Assembly: GCA_033558025.1 (NCBI GenBank)
Contig: JAUCEF010000018.1
Span: 1,798,001-1,862,000 of the forward strand
DNA: 64,000 nucleotides
Direction: 5' to 3'
DNA from: Phytophthora sp. 'mugwort'
Taxonomy: Eukaryota > Oomycota > Peronosporomycetes > Peronosporales > Peronosporaceae
The translations under genes and the position numbers were made by a program. A model generated the notes under the pieces. It worked only from the letters and a program-made list of their open reading frames with translations, was not told where the DNA came from and did no database searches. How positions within the stretch are numbered: the first letter of the stretch is position 1; the number at the start of each line of letters is the position of its first letter. This document shows, piece after piece, positions 9,438-20,359 of this stretch.

Positions 9438-12400
9438 ATGGCGCCTCGCTTCGCGTTCCGTGCGAGGTGCCGCCCGTAACGTAAACTACCTGTGTATTCG
9501 GTGTTCTCTAACCGTATGTTGGCGTGTCTGTCGATGTGTATATTACAGTAAGTTCCGTAATGTGGAGTGTAAGCTCCTGCCGAAGGAGCAGAGCTATGAC
9601 CAGTTGAAGGTGTCCTCCTCGCCTATGGATGGCAATGTACTGGCCGCCACATCCTCAAGCGTCGCATTTGCCCATCAGATGGACAACGGGGGCGCAATCC
9701 AAGTCAAACCGCTGACGCAGACGGGCAAGGAGGCGCCCAACACACCGCCGCTGGTGCGTGCGCATCCCTCGGGGCGCGTCACGGCGCTGAGCTTCTCGCC
9801 CTTCCACGAGGATCTGCTGCTGTCCGCTGGGGACGCCAATGCCACATTGAAGGTCTGGAAGCTGCCGAGCAGTGAACTCATGACGGAGGACCTCGTGACG
9901 CCATTGACAGCATTCCAACAGACGACGCCCGGGGTCGTGGCGGGCATCGTGCCGCATCCGTCCGCGGACTCGGTTGTCGCCACGTACTCGAGGCCTGGAT
10001 CGCTGAGAATTTACGACCTGGAAGCGGAGAAAGTGAGCTTTGAGGTGACAGTGGAGCACACTGCACTGCTGAGCTCGGCGGCGTGGAACTGGGACGGCAG
10101 CGTTATGGTGCTCGCATCGCAGGACCAGGCGGTGAGGATCTTGGACCCCAGAGTGTATCAACTCTCGACGCCGGAGATCGACGCTGCACATACGGGCAAG
10201 AGACACTTGAGCGTCGTCTGGTGTAAACGCACGCAACATTTCATGACGTGTGGAAGCGATCGCATGCAGGAGAGGGAGCTGAAGTTGTGGGACCCACGAC
10301 AATTGTCCAAGTGCGTGCATCGCGAACGCCTGGACGCGGGAGGCGTGGGCCAGTTGTTCCCGTTGTACGACGCAGATTTGGACTTGCTGTATGTGCTTGG
10401 CAAGGGAGATCGTAGTGCACGACTATTTGAGGTGGACTTGGCGCGTGCCCCTTATGTGCATGCGCTGGATCACAGTGCACTAGGTAACATGACGCTGGCA
10501 GCAACGCTGCTGCCTAAGGCGGCATGTGATACGAACGTCTGTGAAGTGGCGCGCGTTCTGAACCTCAGCGCTAGTGGAAGCAGCGTAGGTGGTAGCTGCG
10601 AAGTTATAAGCTACCGAGTGCCACGCAAGGAGGCGACACACACGTTCCAAAGCGACTTGTATCCAGACACGTTGGCGACAGAAGCTGCAATGACGTCTGT
10701 GGAGTGGCAACAGGGACACAACGCTGAGCCTAAGGTGCGGTCTGTGACAGCAACTGTCAAGGCCGTCGAGGATATGAGTGGGAGTGTGTTTGGGCGGCCT
10801 GCAACTGCACCGCCGGGTTGGGGAGCAGCAACTTCAAGTGTTGGGACTGCGACTAACGGGTGGCAAACTTCTTCAGGTTGGGGCCAGACATTGTCGTCAA
10901 CGGCGTCATCGAATGCACCGTCAAAGACTGCGACCGATGCCAAGACAGGATGGGGATCAAGCACAAGGAAGTGGAATGAACCGGAGCCCATTGCTCAAAA
11001 TGTTTCTCCTGCACCGGTGCAGTGGAACTCTGCTATCACCGCTACTCCAACTGAATCTGCTGCGCCCCCGACGACCTCATCGTGTTCAGTTGAACCATCA
11101 GCAGAAAACCCCGAAGAGACCTCAGTCCCAGCAGCTACGGCGTCAATTCCGTCATCAGTAGGAGCAGACCCAATGGGTATCACCGACGTGGTCGAGCTTT
11201 CGGACAAGGCGCAGCGTCTCGGTGCAAAATACGGACACAAACTCAAGTATCTGCAGGGTAAGGAGCCCCCTCGCAACGGTGTGTTCCACCTTGGTGACAA
11301 GCGCGTCGCGTTTTTAACTCAGGCCTCGCCTGTGATTGCTGCGAACGCCACGTTTTGGGCAGTACCCATTACAGGAGGGGGCGGGCCCGTGCTCGTGGAG
11401 AAGCTTGACGCGACAGGAAAGGCACAGCATGGCACTGCTCCTGTGATTAACGGACAGAAGGCCGAGGTGTCGACACTTGCGTTCAACCCGTTTAATGACC
11501 ACGTGCTCGCGACAGGGTCAGCAGATTCCACTATCCAGCTTTGGTCTCTCGCTACACACTCGGATGTACCAGGTAAAGCCACACAGACGTTGTCAGGACA
11601 CACAAAGGGGCTTCGGGCTCTTGAATTTAACCCGACAGCAGCCGATGTGCTCTGCTCTTCCAGTCAGGATCTGTCGTTACGCTTGTGGGATATCGAGACA
11701 GGTCAGGAGAAATTGTGTCTTGATGGGAAGCTGGACGATATTACGTGGAACATGGCGTTCAGCAATGACGGAGCTCTGTTGGCTACAGCAAGTCGCGCCA
11801 AGATCGTGCGTGTGTTTGATCCTCGTCAATCTGAGCACGCGTTGGTCGCCATGGGTTGCGGCCACGAGAGCAGTAAGCCCCAATTTGTAACTTGGACAGA
11901 TTCCACGCGTTTGCTGACAGTTGGTGTGAACGCTCGCAACGAGACGCAGATCAGCTTCTGGGACTCACGTAATTTGCTGGAGCCTCTGGGCGTGCCTATG
12001 GTGGTAGAGCCAGCGGCTAGCGCGGCTAGCACCACAACGCCGATCCCGCTCTACGATGCCAGCTCGCGTCTGCTCTTCCTCGTTGGCACAGGAAATCGTC
12101 ACATTTGGAGCTACGAAGTTGACCCAACCGCTGCTACAGTGCAAGCAAACCTGCCCTTCATGATGGCCGGTACCGACACTATCGGTGGGGTCGCCCTTCT
12201 CCCGAAGACCATGTGCGAGATCCGCGATGTTGAAGTGGCGCGGTTGCTGGTAGCTACGTCAACTGTCATGGAGCGAGTGTCGTTCTCGCTTCCGCGAGCG
12301 CAGAACCTGAAAGAGTTTTTCCAAGACGACATCTTCGGTTTGGTCCCCAAGCAGGAGCCATCAGTGACTGCCACACAGTGGTTCGCTGGTGAGTCCGGTG

Positions 12401-12831
12401 CTCCTGTGTACGAGTCCCTTCGACCGGATGGTACGTGGCACATTATTAATGCATTGACGAGTTTGGTTCGTGCTGATGCCGACATAACTAACCGTCGTCT
12501 CCTTTTTAACCTTCAGGTATGGTGCCCCTCTCCGAAAAACCGAAAGACACCGCACCTGTGCGTCCCAAAACTTTGGATTTCCAGGCCCGCAAGAGGGAAG
12601 AAGAGGAGAAGGAGCGCCAGAAGGCATCTCAATTTGCTCGGCTCAGTGTAAGATACCGAATTAGTTGATGGCCTTGAAGTCTGTGGTGTAACTAACCTGG
12701 TGCATTGTTGCTTCGAAACGCTTCAGACTCTTGCCGCTCAGCCGTCACTGCATTCCACTCACCTTCCCGGAGCCATTCCAACTGCGTCTAAAACTGTCGA
12801 GGACGACAGCGATGATGACTGGGATGACTAA
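9438..12831 (+). CDS. Tandem-propeller coronin (coronin-7/POD-1 type)
   Basis: Four exons: 9438-9466, 9549-12430, 12517-12647 and 12727-12831 (introns 82, 86 and 79 nt, all GT-AG), giving 1048 residues. The 29-nt first exon is needed to build the family N-terminus: splicing yields MAPRFAFRASKFRNVECK, matching the coronin R-x-S-K-[FY]-R-[HN]-V signature. Two coronin-type beta-propellers follow (about residues 10-390 and 545-960), each with WD40 units such as NATLKVWKLPS and STIQLWSL, joined by a Ser/Thr/Trp-Gly rich linker. The last exon ends EDDSDDDWDD, an acidic Trp-containing tail like the Arp2/3-binding CA segment of long coronins. Predicted role: actin and/or Golgi trafficking. Human coronin-7 has the same two-propeller layout at about 925 residues. 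Confidence 0.93.
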
Positions 12832-13079
12832 ATACTGGACAGCAAACAGCAGTGCTGTGTGAATACAGGTCTTGGCGTCAAGAGGAACCACTTGCATGAC
12901 CACAGAGACCCGCAATTTTGATTATACTTTACACCTCCAGCCGCAAAAAAACAACTTGCACCCCTTGCTTATTGTATCGCACTCTCCATTGCTCCCTTCT
13001 TCCCCAATAGATACCTAGCATGACTGCACATCCATCCGCGCCGACACAAAACCTAAGAGACAGTCACTAGCTGTGCCTG

Positions 13080-16000
13080 CTACCGCCCAAACATCTCGTA
13101 CAGTCGCCGGCACACCCGTGTGAAGTACTTCGGTTCCTGTCTGGAAACTTGTTCAATCTCCTTCGCTACAGCATCGGTCGAGACCTACAAGAAATCACCA
13201 AATGATGGTTAAAATAAAAAAATATACACAAGATAGCAACACAGCAGCGTCAAACATACCTGTCCGTATGGCACTTGCACTGCAGTTTGGTAATCCGTGT
13301 ACGGGAAGACGGGAAGGAGCGAGAAACCCACACTGAACTGGGCACCCTCAATGTCCATCCTCGAAGCCACCGATGGGAACTTGAGAAAATCAATCCAGAG
13401 CGTGCTATCGTCTTCGTCGTACCGCATTGCAAACTGAGTCGACAATTCACGCAACTCCTTCAACAACCGACAAGAACGGCTGATGACATGTTCTAGCACC
13501 TGCACTTTAGAGCATACCCGTCCATCATTACCATCTCCCAACTCGGATTCATTGGCAATTCGAGAAATGTAGAGCGGATTCAGCAATAGCCGCTGCAGCA
13601 CGAGCACTACATCACCTTCATAGGGGAGATACGTGTTGCCCTCCCTCCGCTTGAGAGATTCGTTTGTCCTAATCGATGTTGATGTCCCGCCCATTGAAGG
13701 GGACCCCAGGTGGACATCCACACAGATCTCGACATGAAACAAAACGTCTTCAAAGCGAGCGCTTAACCGAAGAATTGACGCTGTTGCCTCGCGAATCTTC
13801 CACAGACTCATGCTCTCCTGGATCGCTAGCATTTCTTCCGTTGCTAATACTTCCTCTTCAAAGAGCGTTGCTGCGGTCGACGTCACAGGCTCCAGTTCTG
13901 CGGCTCGTCCCTCAAGAACTTTTAAGCGACTTTGCAACACTGACTCCTCCAACGAGAGCGACGAGCACTCCTTCTCTAGATCCTTCACGGCTTTTACATA
14001 CTCGTCATGAACACCCTGCTGTTCCTCAATCGCATCCAAAAGTAGAGCCATTTGTTCTTCGCGATCAATCATTTCTCTGATAGCAGCGAGCTCATTTTGA
14101 CGCTTTAAAGCGTCCGCAACCACACTATCCTTCAGCGATTTTACATCACTTGCCAGTGCATCTGCACCTTGGGACAAACTGCTGGCGAGTTGTTGTTCCA
14201 GCTGCGCCTGCAACTGACACCCCACAGTTCGAGCAACCAGAGCCTCTATGGCATACACCTCGTGAATAGCCTCTCGACCAGCATCATCAAGTTTCTCCGG
14301 GCTGAAAACTGCTGGAGCCTTAATGTGAAGCAAAGATGATAGCTCTTCAGCCACAGCGGAAGACCACGCAGAAACATCTTGGGCATGGCGTTCGATCACC
14401 TCTGAACATGTATCGTGCGCGCAAGCCAGCTTCACATTCCTCGAGACTTGATTCTCGGACGAATCATCTTCCTCATTGAAAAAATCGTCGCCTGACTCTA
14501 CCAATACGTCCTCTTCATTCAAAGCAACGGACGACAGAAGTTCTTCCATAGTGATCAAGTGAACAGAAAGTGACTCGGGCGTTGCTGGACGGCGGGGGCT
14601 GTGGCTGGGCTCACTGACTCGATCAAACTGCGACTTCAAATTCACCTGAAGCGATGCGCGGTTGGCAGCATATTCCTCGTCACTGTCATCAGACACAAGG
14701 CTCATGGTACTCTGGTTCCGCGAAGAATTCGTGGTTTCATTTGCCTCTTGAATCGGGTCCAATGTGGCCTCTTGGTCGTTCAACCTGTGTGTAGCATTAG
14801 TAACTTGGCTGCTTTGACTGGAAGGCGCGTCCGCAACTTCGTTAGCCAAATCACTCAATGACCCAGGAAGATCATGAATCCCAGGTTCGGGCGCCGATTT
14901 GGTTAGCTCATAAAGAGAAGATTCCGCAAGAAGATGACCCAAACTGAACTCCGCAGTGTCTTCGTCGCGAGGTAGATCACCAGATGGCGCCGACGGCTTT
15001 GCCGCAGCCCCGCTGTCGCGCCCTAGGACGATAGAATAGTCTCCTGTAATTTCCATATCTTCTCCAGCGTCCGAGGATGCCGACGAGTCTGCGTAAGGCA
15101 TTCGGTTTGTCTCAAGTGCATCATTCGCGCGCAAAAACGAATTATTTCTTGCCGTACGTGGAGACTGAACATTGGCAGTCGGCTTTTCGGTGTCCGTAAA
15201 CGACGTTATGGCGGACATCGACTTTGACGCTTGACGTGTAACGTTGATGGTCTGACGTCTGCGTCGTCGAGTTTCAGCACGGGCATCAAGAGGGCTATAA
15301 CCTCGCATACTATGTCGACGTTGGCCTTTGTCAGTCGATTTCGTTGCCATCAGACTACTTCTCCGTGACTCCAACAGGTCAAACCCCGACTTCTTAAGCT
15401 GCAAAACTTTACGCACTTTGATTTCTTTCGGCTCTTCCTCATCAAGTGAGTCAGCCTCATCAAGAATGGACGAGTTCAAAGACGTTTCTGCATCATCGGG
15501 CTCTTCGTCTGATGAAGCCCGCTCCAGTGGAAAAAGCCGCGACGCATCCTTGGCCGGCATGGGTGTCATGGACGTAGATGGCGAGCCATGATTGAACTCG
15601 GCGCCCTGCGACGGGCCAAAATTGACGGACTTGTTCGGTGTTGTCTGCACAGCGCCTTGAGCATTACGACGGCTCTTTCGCGCACTCAAAATACCCTTCA
15701 GTGGAGTCCTTACAAGGGTTTCCCCAGGAGGAGGTGAAAACAGCGTCGGTTTTGGGAGTCTAGAAGGAGGACGCTCATCAGAATACCTCTGCTTGCTGCT
15801 TCCTGCTTCATGTAGCTCTTTCTCCGAGGGATTGGCCTTGGCGTCTGCATGTACAGGAGAGTCCAGCTCCATCGACTCCATGGTTTCGTCCTTATCACCG
15901 CTATTAGCACGGACGCGCTTTTCGACACTTCCTCCACGCGTACCTGAATCGTTAGCACGTTTCCGTGACGCTACAGTCTCCACGCCAGTCATTTCGAGCA

Positions 16001-17234
16001 ACCCGTTAATATCGATGGTTTGACGACGACCATCTTGTTGCTGCGAACTGTCCTCCGATATCATCAATACGTCGCTCGGGTCGAGGGTCGTTCGTCGGTT
16101 TGAAATGGTTTTCGTAGGAGTAGGTGTCTTCTTGTCCTTGGCCTCTGGCGGAGACACCGACTTGTTGCCTTTATCCTCCTTTGCAGGATACGCTGACTTC
16201 CTGCCCTTAGCTTCTTTCGCCGGAGATGGCGACTTTCTGCTCTTTGATGGAGATGGAGACTTCTTGCTATTGGCGAGTTCCTTTAAAGATGCTGGTGATT
16301 GCTTGCTCTCCTTCGATGGTGTGGGCGTCTTCTTGCTCGTTACCTGCTTCGATAGAGTCGGTGACTTCGGCTTTGCCTGTGCTGAAGGCTGATTGTTGCC
16401 GTCCGAGTCATCATCCATCTCCAACACCGACCTACTCAGACTCTTCGTTTCTTTCTGCAGCGCTGCAACTACCGACGCGGCTTCCGTCGGGTCTAGCGTC
16501 GTCCTCCTCACCGCGTCTTGCTCCAGCAAATTGGGTGCGAACATGAAATCCGTAAAGCTGTCGCTCGTGTTGGCTATTGACGCTCTCTTCCTGCCGTCCT
16601 TTGCAGGCGACGTCTTCTTGGTCGCCGACCTCGGCCGCTTACTCGCCGACGTGCTCTTGGACTTGGTGGATTTGGTAAGTGAGGCCCGTACCTCATCCTC
16701 TGGACTATTCCCCTTCCTAGCAGAAGAAACCTCTAGAAGCTCATTCTTGGAGAGCCTCACGTTCTCCTCACTCTGCACCAAATGCTGCAACTCCGACGCC
16801 GCGAGGATGCCCCTGGCCTTGAGCGGTCTGTCCTCCTGTGATGCTTCTGCTGTGGCCTTCTCCTCGTCTTCGGCAGCTCGAAGCACCACGGGGCTATCCG
16901 GCATCCGTCTGATGGCGGCATCCAGCGCCTCTGTGTCCTGAAACAGCTGCGCCGCCTTGGTCGGCGACACTGTACGTCGTCTCGACATAGGGTCATCTTC
17001 CTCCGACTTCTGCTCCCGCTGCTCTGGCTCCTGTTGTATCTTGGCGCTGGCCGACGGCGCATCCTCGGGAGTCGTGTCCACGGCCGCTAGCGACGCGTCC
17101 AAGAGGTCGTTCCGCGAGCTTTGGGCCGCCATGTCGCCTAGGATCTCGCGCTGCAGTTGGCGTGTGATAGTGTCGCGCCGGCGCACGGCGGGGGTGCGCA
17201 GCGCATACTCGTCATCGTCGCCGTCAGAGTCCAT
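13080..17234 (-). CDS. KNL1/Spc7-like kinetochore scaffold candidate
   Basis: Exon 1 17234-13260 and exon 2 13184-13080 (75-nt intron) give 1359 residues. The start at 17234 (MDSDGDDDEYAL) is preferred to the in-frame upstream ATG at 17330. The long disordered N-terminal part holds degenerate repeats of an Arg-Arg-x-Thr-[Leu/Ile]-Asp type (RRTTLDPTEA near 241, RRTTLDPSDVL near 380, RRQTIDINGLLEMTG near 405, RRRQTINV near 655) and EDMEITGDYS near 725, resembling MELT phosphodocking motifs. KSVNFG near 540 resembles a PP1-docking [KR]-x-V-x-F. S/T-P-K repeats fill about 280-375. ITMEELLSSVAL near 895 and a coiled coil (1040-1180) followed by a globular end match the Spc7/KNL1 layout. Role inferred: microtubule and checkpoint scaffold at kinetochores. 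Confidence 0.6.
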
Positions 17235-17446
17235 GAGCTTTCCGCGCGCGCGCACAGCGGGGGAATTACCGGTATTGATTGGGACTTCTTTCAAAAGGAA
17301 ATGGGTACTGTACATTCGGTACACCTTCAAGTAACTGTATCATATGTAGCCATCTGCTTAAAGCACTGGCTGTGCTTGGATGCGCCGTGCGTGTGTGTTA
17401 CTTGCGTCAGACTCGAACCGACATCGGGCGAGACACCTTCGACACC
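17235..17446. promoter_or_regulatory. Divergent promoter of KNL1-like and DEAD-box genes
   Basis: 212 bp separate the two opposing start codons. A palindromic GC stretch of alternating CG (gcgcgcgcgc) lies at about 17245-17256 next to the KNL1-like start. No TATA box is seen. Confidence 0.45.
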
Positions 17447-19147
17447 ATGACGGACATCAGCGACACGAAAACCCAGCGTAAGGCAGAGAAGAAGGCCAAG
17501 AAGGCTGCACGCAAGGCTGCTGAGGCTGAAGCTGCCGTTGAGAACCCTGTGGTGGAGCAGGAGGAGCCATCCAAGAAGGAGAAGAAGCACAAGAAGCACA
17601 AGCGTGCCCGCGAGGAGGCTGAGACGTCCGCTGAGAGCCATGATAAGTCCAAGAAGCATCACAAGAAGGACAAAAAGCATCACAAGAGCGGCAACGGCGG
17701 CGATGAGGAGAACACGGCGCCTAACACGGACTTCTCTAGCGGTCCGTACCAGCAGCCAGCGGCTAAGGACGGGAGCTTCAAGAAGGCTTTTTACACGGAG
17801 GGCAAGGACACGGCCAAGATGACAAATAAGGAGGTTTCAGTCTTCCTCGAGACGAACCAGATGATCCTCAGCGGCAACCACTGCCTCTACCGCCCCGTAT
17901 TAAGCTTCGAAGACGTCACGTTCGAGTCCAGATTCATGAAGACCACCAAGGGCTTCGACACGCCCACGCCCATCCAGAGCCAGTGCTGGCCCATCCTGGC
18001 CTCGGGTCGTGACATCATTGGTATTGCCGAGACGGGATCCGGCAAGACCCTGGCGTTCGCCATCCCTGGTCTGATCCACATCGCTGCTCAGCCTGAAGTG
18101 TCACACAAGCACCCCGGACCGCGTATGCTCGTGGTGGCGCCGACGCGCGAGTTGGCAATGCAGAGCTCGGCTGTGATCTCAGAGGCTGGCAAGAAGTGTG
18201 GGCTCAAGAGCATTTGCATCTACGGCGGTGTGCCCAAACACACCCAAAAGAAGGCGCTGCGTGACGGTGTGCACGTGGTGGTGGCTACACCTGGCCGTCT
18301 GAAAGATTTGGTCGAGGAGCGCTCGTGCAACCTATCCAAGGTCACGTTTGTGGTACTCGATGAGGCTGATCGTATGCTTGACGAGGGGTTCGAAAAGGAC
18401 ATCCGTGCCATTATTGGCGGCACACACCCCGAGCGTCAGATTGCCATGTTCAGCGCTACGTGGCCTCAGTCAATTCAGAAGCTCGCACATGAGTTCCTAA
18501 ACGACCCCGTGAAGGTGACAATTGGATCTGATGAACTAGCTGCCAGCCACAACGTTACGCAGATCGTCGAGGTTATTGAAGACCGCGCTCGTGACGCTCG
18601 CGCGCACGCTCTGCTGCAGAAGTATCACTCGAGCCGGAAGAACCGTATCCTGCTCTTTGTACTGTACAAGAAGGAAGCGGACCGCGTGGAGCGCATGCTG
18701 AGCCAGCGTGGCTGGACCTGCACTGCCATTCACGGTGATCGTACTCAACAGCAGCGTTCGGAGGCTGTCGAACAGTTCAAGTCTGGCGAAATCCCGCTGT
18801 TGATTGCCACGGATGTTGCCGCCCGTGGTTTGGATATTCCGGGCGTTGAGTACGTCTTGAACTACTCGTTCCCGCTTACGATTGAGGACTACGTGCACCG
18901 TATCGGCCGTACGGGTCGTGGCGGTAAGAAGGGTACGGCCCACACGTTCTTCACCGCCAACGACAAGCCTCGCGCTGGCGAGCTCGTGAACCTGCTGCGT
19001 GAGGGAAACCAGGAGGTACCGAAGGACCTGACCAAGTTTGGTACGCATGTCAAGAAGAAAGAGCACAAGCTGTACGGCGCTTTCGCCAAGAATATTGACG
19101 TCACCAAGAAGGCCACCAAGATTACCTTTGACAGCGACGACGAGTAA
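17447..19147 (+). CDS. DBP3: DEAD-box ATP-dependent RNA helicase, Dbp3-like
   Basis: Single exon, 566 residues. The ATG at 17447 is chosen because upstream in-frame sequence is non-coding in character. The first 100 residues are almost all Lys/Glu/Ala with KKHHKKDKKHHK repeats, as in nucleolar Dbp3. The helicase core carries the Q motif (FDTPTPIQSQ), motif I AETGSGKT (about residue 195), Ia PTRELA, II VLDEADRMLD, III SAT, V ATDVAARGLD and VI HRIGRTGRGG, so it should be active. Dbp3 functions in 60S ribosomal-subunit maturation (25S/27S pre-rRNA processing). A Dbp2/DDX5-type assignment is possible because the core is similar, but the Lys-rich N-terminus and lack of a C-terminal RGG tail favour Dbp3. 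Confidence 0.92.
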   Translation: MTDISDTKTQRKAEKKAKKAARKAAEAEAAVENPVVEQEEPSKKEKKHKKHKRAREEAETSAESHDKSKKHHKKDKKHHKSGNGGDEENTAPNTDFSSGPYQQPAAKDGSFKKAFYTEGKDTAKMTNKEVSVFLETNQMILSGNHCLYRPVLSFEDVTFESRFMKTTKGFDTPTPIQSQCWPILASGRDIIGIAETGSGKTLAFAIPGLIHIAAQPEVSHKHPGPRMLVVAPTRELAMQSSAVISEAGKKCGLKSICIYGGVPKHTQKKALRDGVHVVVATPGRLKDLVEERSCNLSKVTFVVLDEADRMLDEGFEKDIRAIIGGTHPERQIAMFSATWPQSIQKLAHEFLNDPVKVTIGSDELAASHNVTQIVEVIEDRARDARAHALLQKYHSSRKNRILLFVLYKKEADRVERMLSQRGWTCTAIHGDRTQQQRSEAVEQFKSGEIPLLIATDVAARGLDIPGVEYVLNYSFPLTIEDYVHRIGRTGRGGKKGTAHTFFTANDKPRAGELVNLLREGNQEVPKDLTKFGTHVKKKEHKLYGAFAKNIDVTKKATKITFDSDDE

Positions 19148-19398
19148 CTTGTAACCCGGGTCTGGTAGTTGATAACACCCCTCCTTTCAATTAGTATTTT
19201 GTCAGAGCATCCCCAACGATAACCGATTTGCTTTATTTGTGAAAAGAAAACCTAGCAAGATACTGTACCGGTATCCTACAGTTCTACAGGACAAATTGAC
19301 TTCAGGAGCCTACGGAAGTGACTTCAATTACCAGGCAATGGGTGTGCACAAGCGGGAATACACCAAGACAAAGGTCGAGTCTTCTCCTTGTCTGGTCT

Positions 19399-20119
19399 TT
19401 ACTCGTCATCGCTACTGTTAGAGTAGTCTTGGAGCAGCAGTGTCGTTGCAGGAGACTTGGCCGGAGACTTCGTTGACGTGGCATCGCTCTTCTTCCTCTT
19501 GTCTTGCTCCTGGATATTGACTTTCGTTGCACGTGTCCGACCATCTTCCTCGTTGTTGCGAGCAGAAATTCCGAGGATGGCTTGGCTCTTCTTGGTCTTC
19601 TTGGCCTTGGTATCCCTCCCATCCGTCCTGGTCTGCCTTTTCTTGGCCATAATCACCACCACCGTCTTCTTCTCAGCCGGCAGTAGCGATTTCTTCCCAC
19701 TGCCAGTGGACACTACTGGAATCCCTGGCATCGACGGGTTGTGCGCCTGCATCTTGAGGGCATTCGAGCGAAAGGTCTGAAGCGCTGCGAGTACCGTCAG
19801 TCCTGCAATAGCAATACACCCACACTGCACAGTCAATGCACCCACCGGCTTGACGCTCCATTTTCTCCCTGCTATGGGCCTGCCGCTCCAGCCGCGTCTG
19901 CTCCACGAGGTACAGCCGATCCGACGGGTCTTGCAGCCAGGGACCGCCGCCCAGCACGACGTTCTCCTCTTCCTTGGCCACCATCTGCCGTTCCGCCTCC
20001 GTCAACGTATCCACCATGTTGAACTCTGTGCGCTTTGGCGCAGATGTCCCGCCGCTCATCGCCTGCCGCCGCACCGCATCCGAGTTCTGGTTGGCCGGAT
20101 GCCACGACGGCACGTCCAT
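19399..20119 (-). CDS. Unrecognised 225-aa protein with basic tail
   Basis: Two exons, 20119-19846 and 19802-19399, joined by a 43-nt GT-AG intron that corrects the reading frame; without it the two open frames do not connect. The N-terminal half is hydrophilic with an acidic/aromatic patch (VVLGGGPWLQDPSDRLYLVE). A moderately hydrophobic segment (GLTVLAALQTF) spans the splice. The C-terminal third is Lys-rich (AKKTKKSQ) with KSPAKSPA and ends in SNSSDDE, suggesting a nuclear or nucleolar protein. In-frame ATG at 20215 would add 32 residues. I do not recognise the family. Divergent from the S33 gene (240 bp). Confidence 0.6.
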
Positions 20120-20359
20120 CCGTAGCGTTAGATTTGGTAATGTGGATTTTTGTAGCATTTCTGATATGGGCACGAAGTAAAACCTGCGATCCTTTATTCT
20201 CAGATAGGTATTCATTTACCTGATTCAATGCATCGTCTATTTACGCGACCTATGCATAACATATACCCCGCCATAAATGCCTATCACGTAACTATTTGAT
20301 TTTTTGCTTGAAACCACTGCGTCGTCTCACTTGCCATTCCTCCAGCAGCTCAGCACGCC

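Noticed and set aside
16105..16941. Plus-strand frames rich in Ser/Phe/Leu
   Set aside because: Antisense of the S/T-P-K repeats in the KNL1-like gene.
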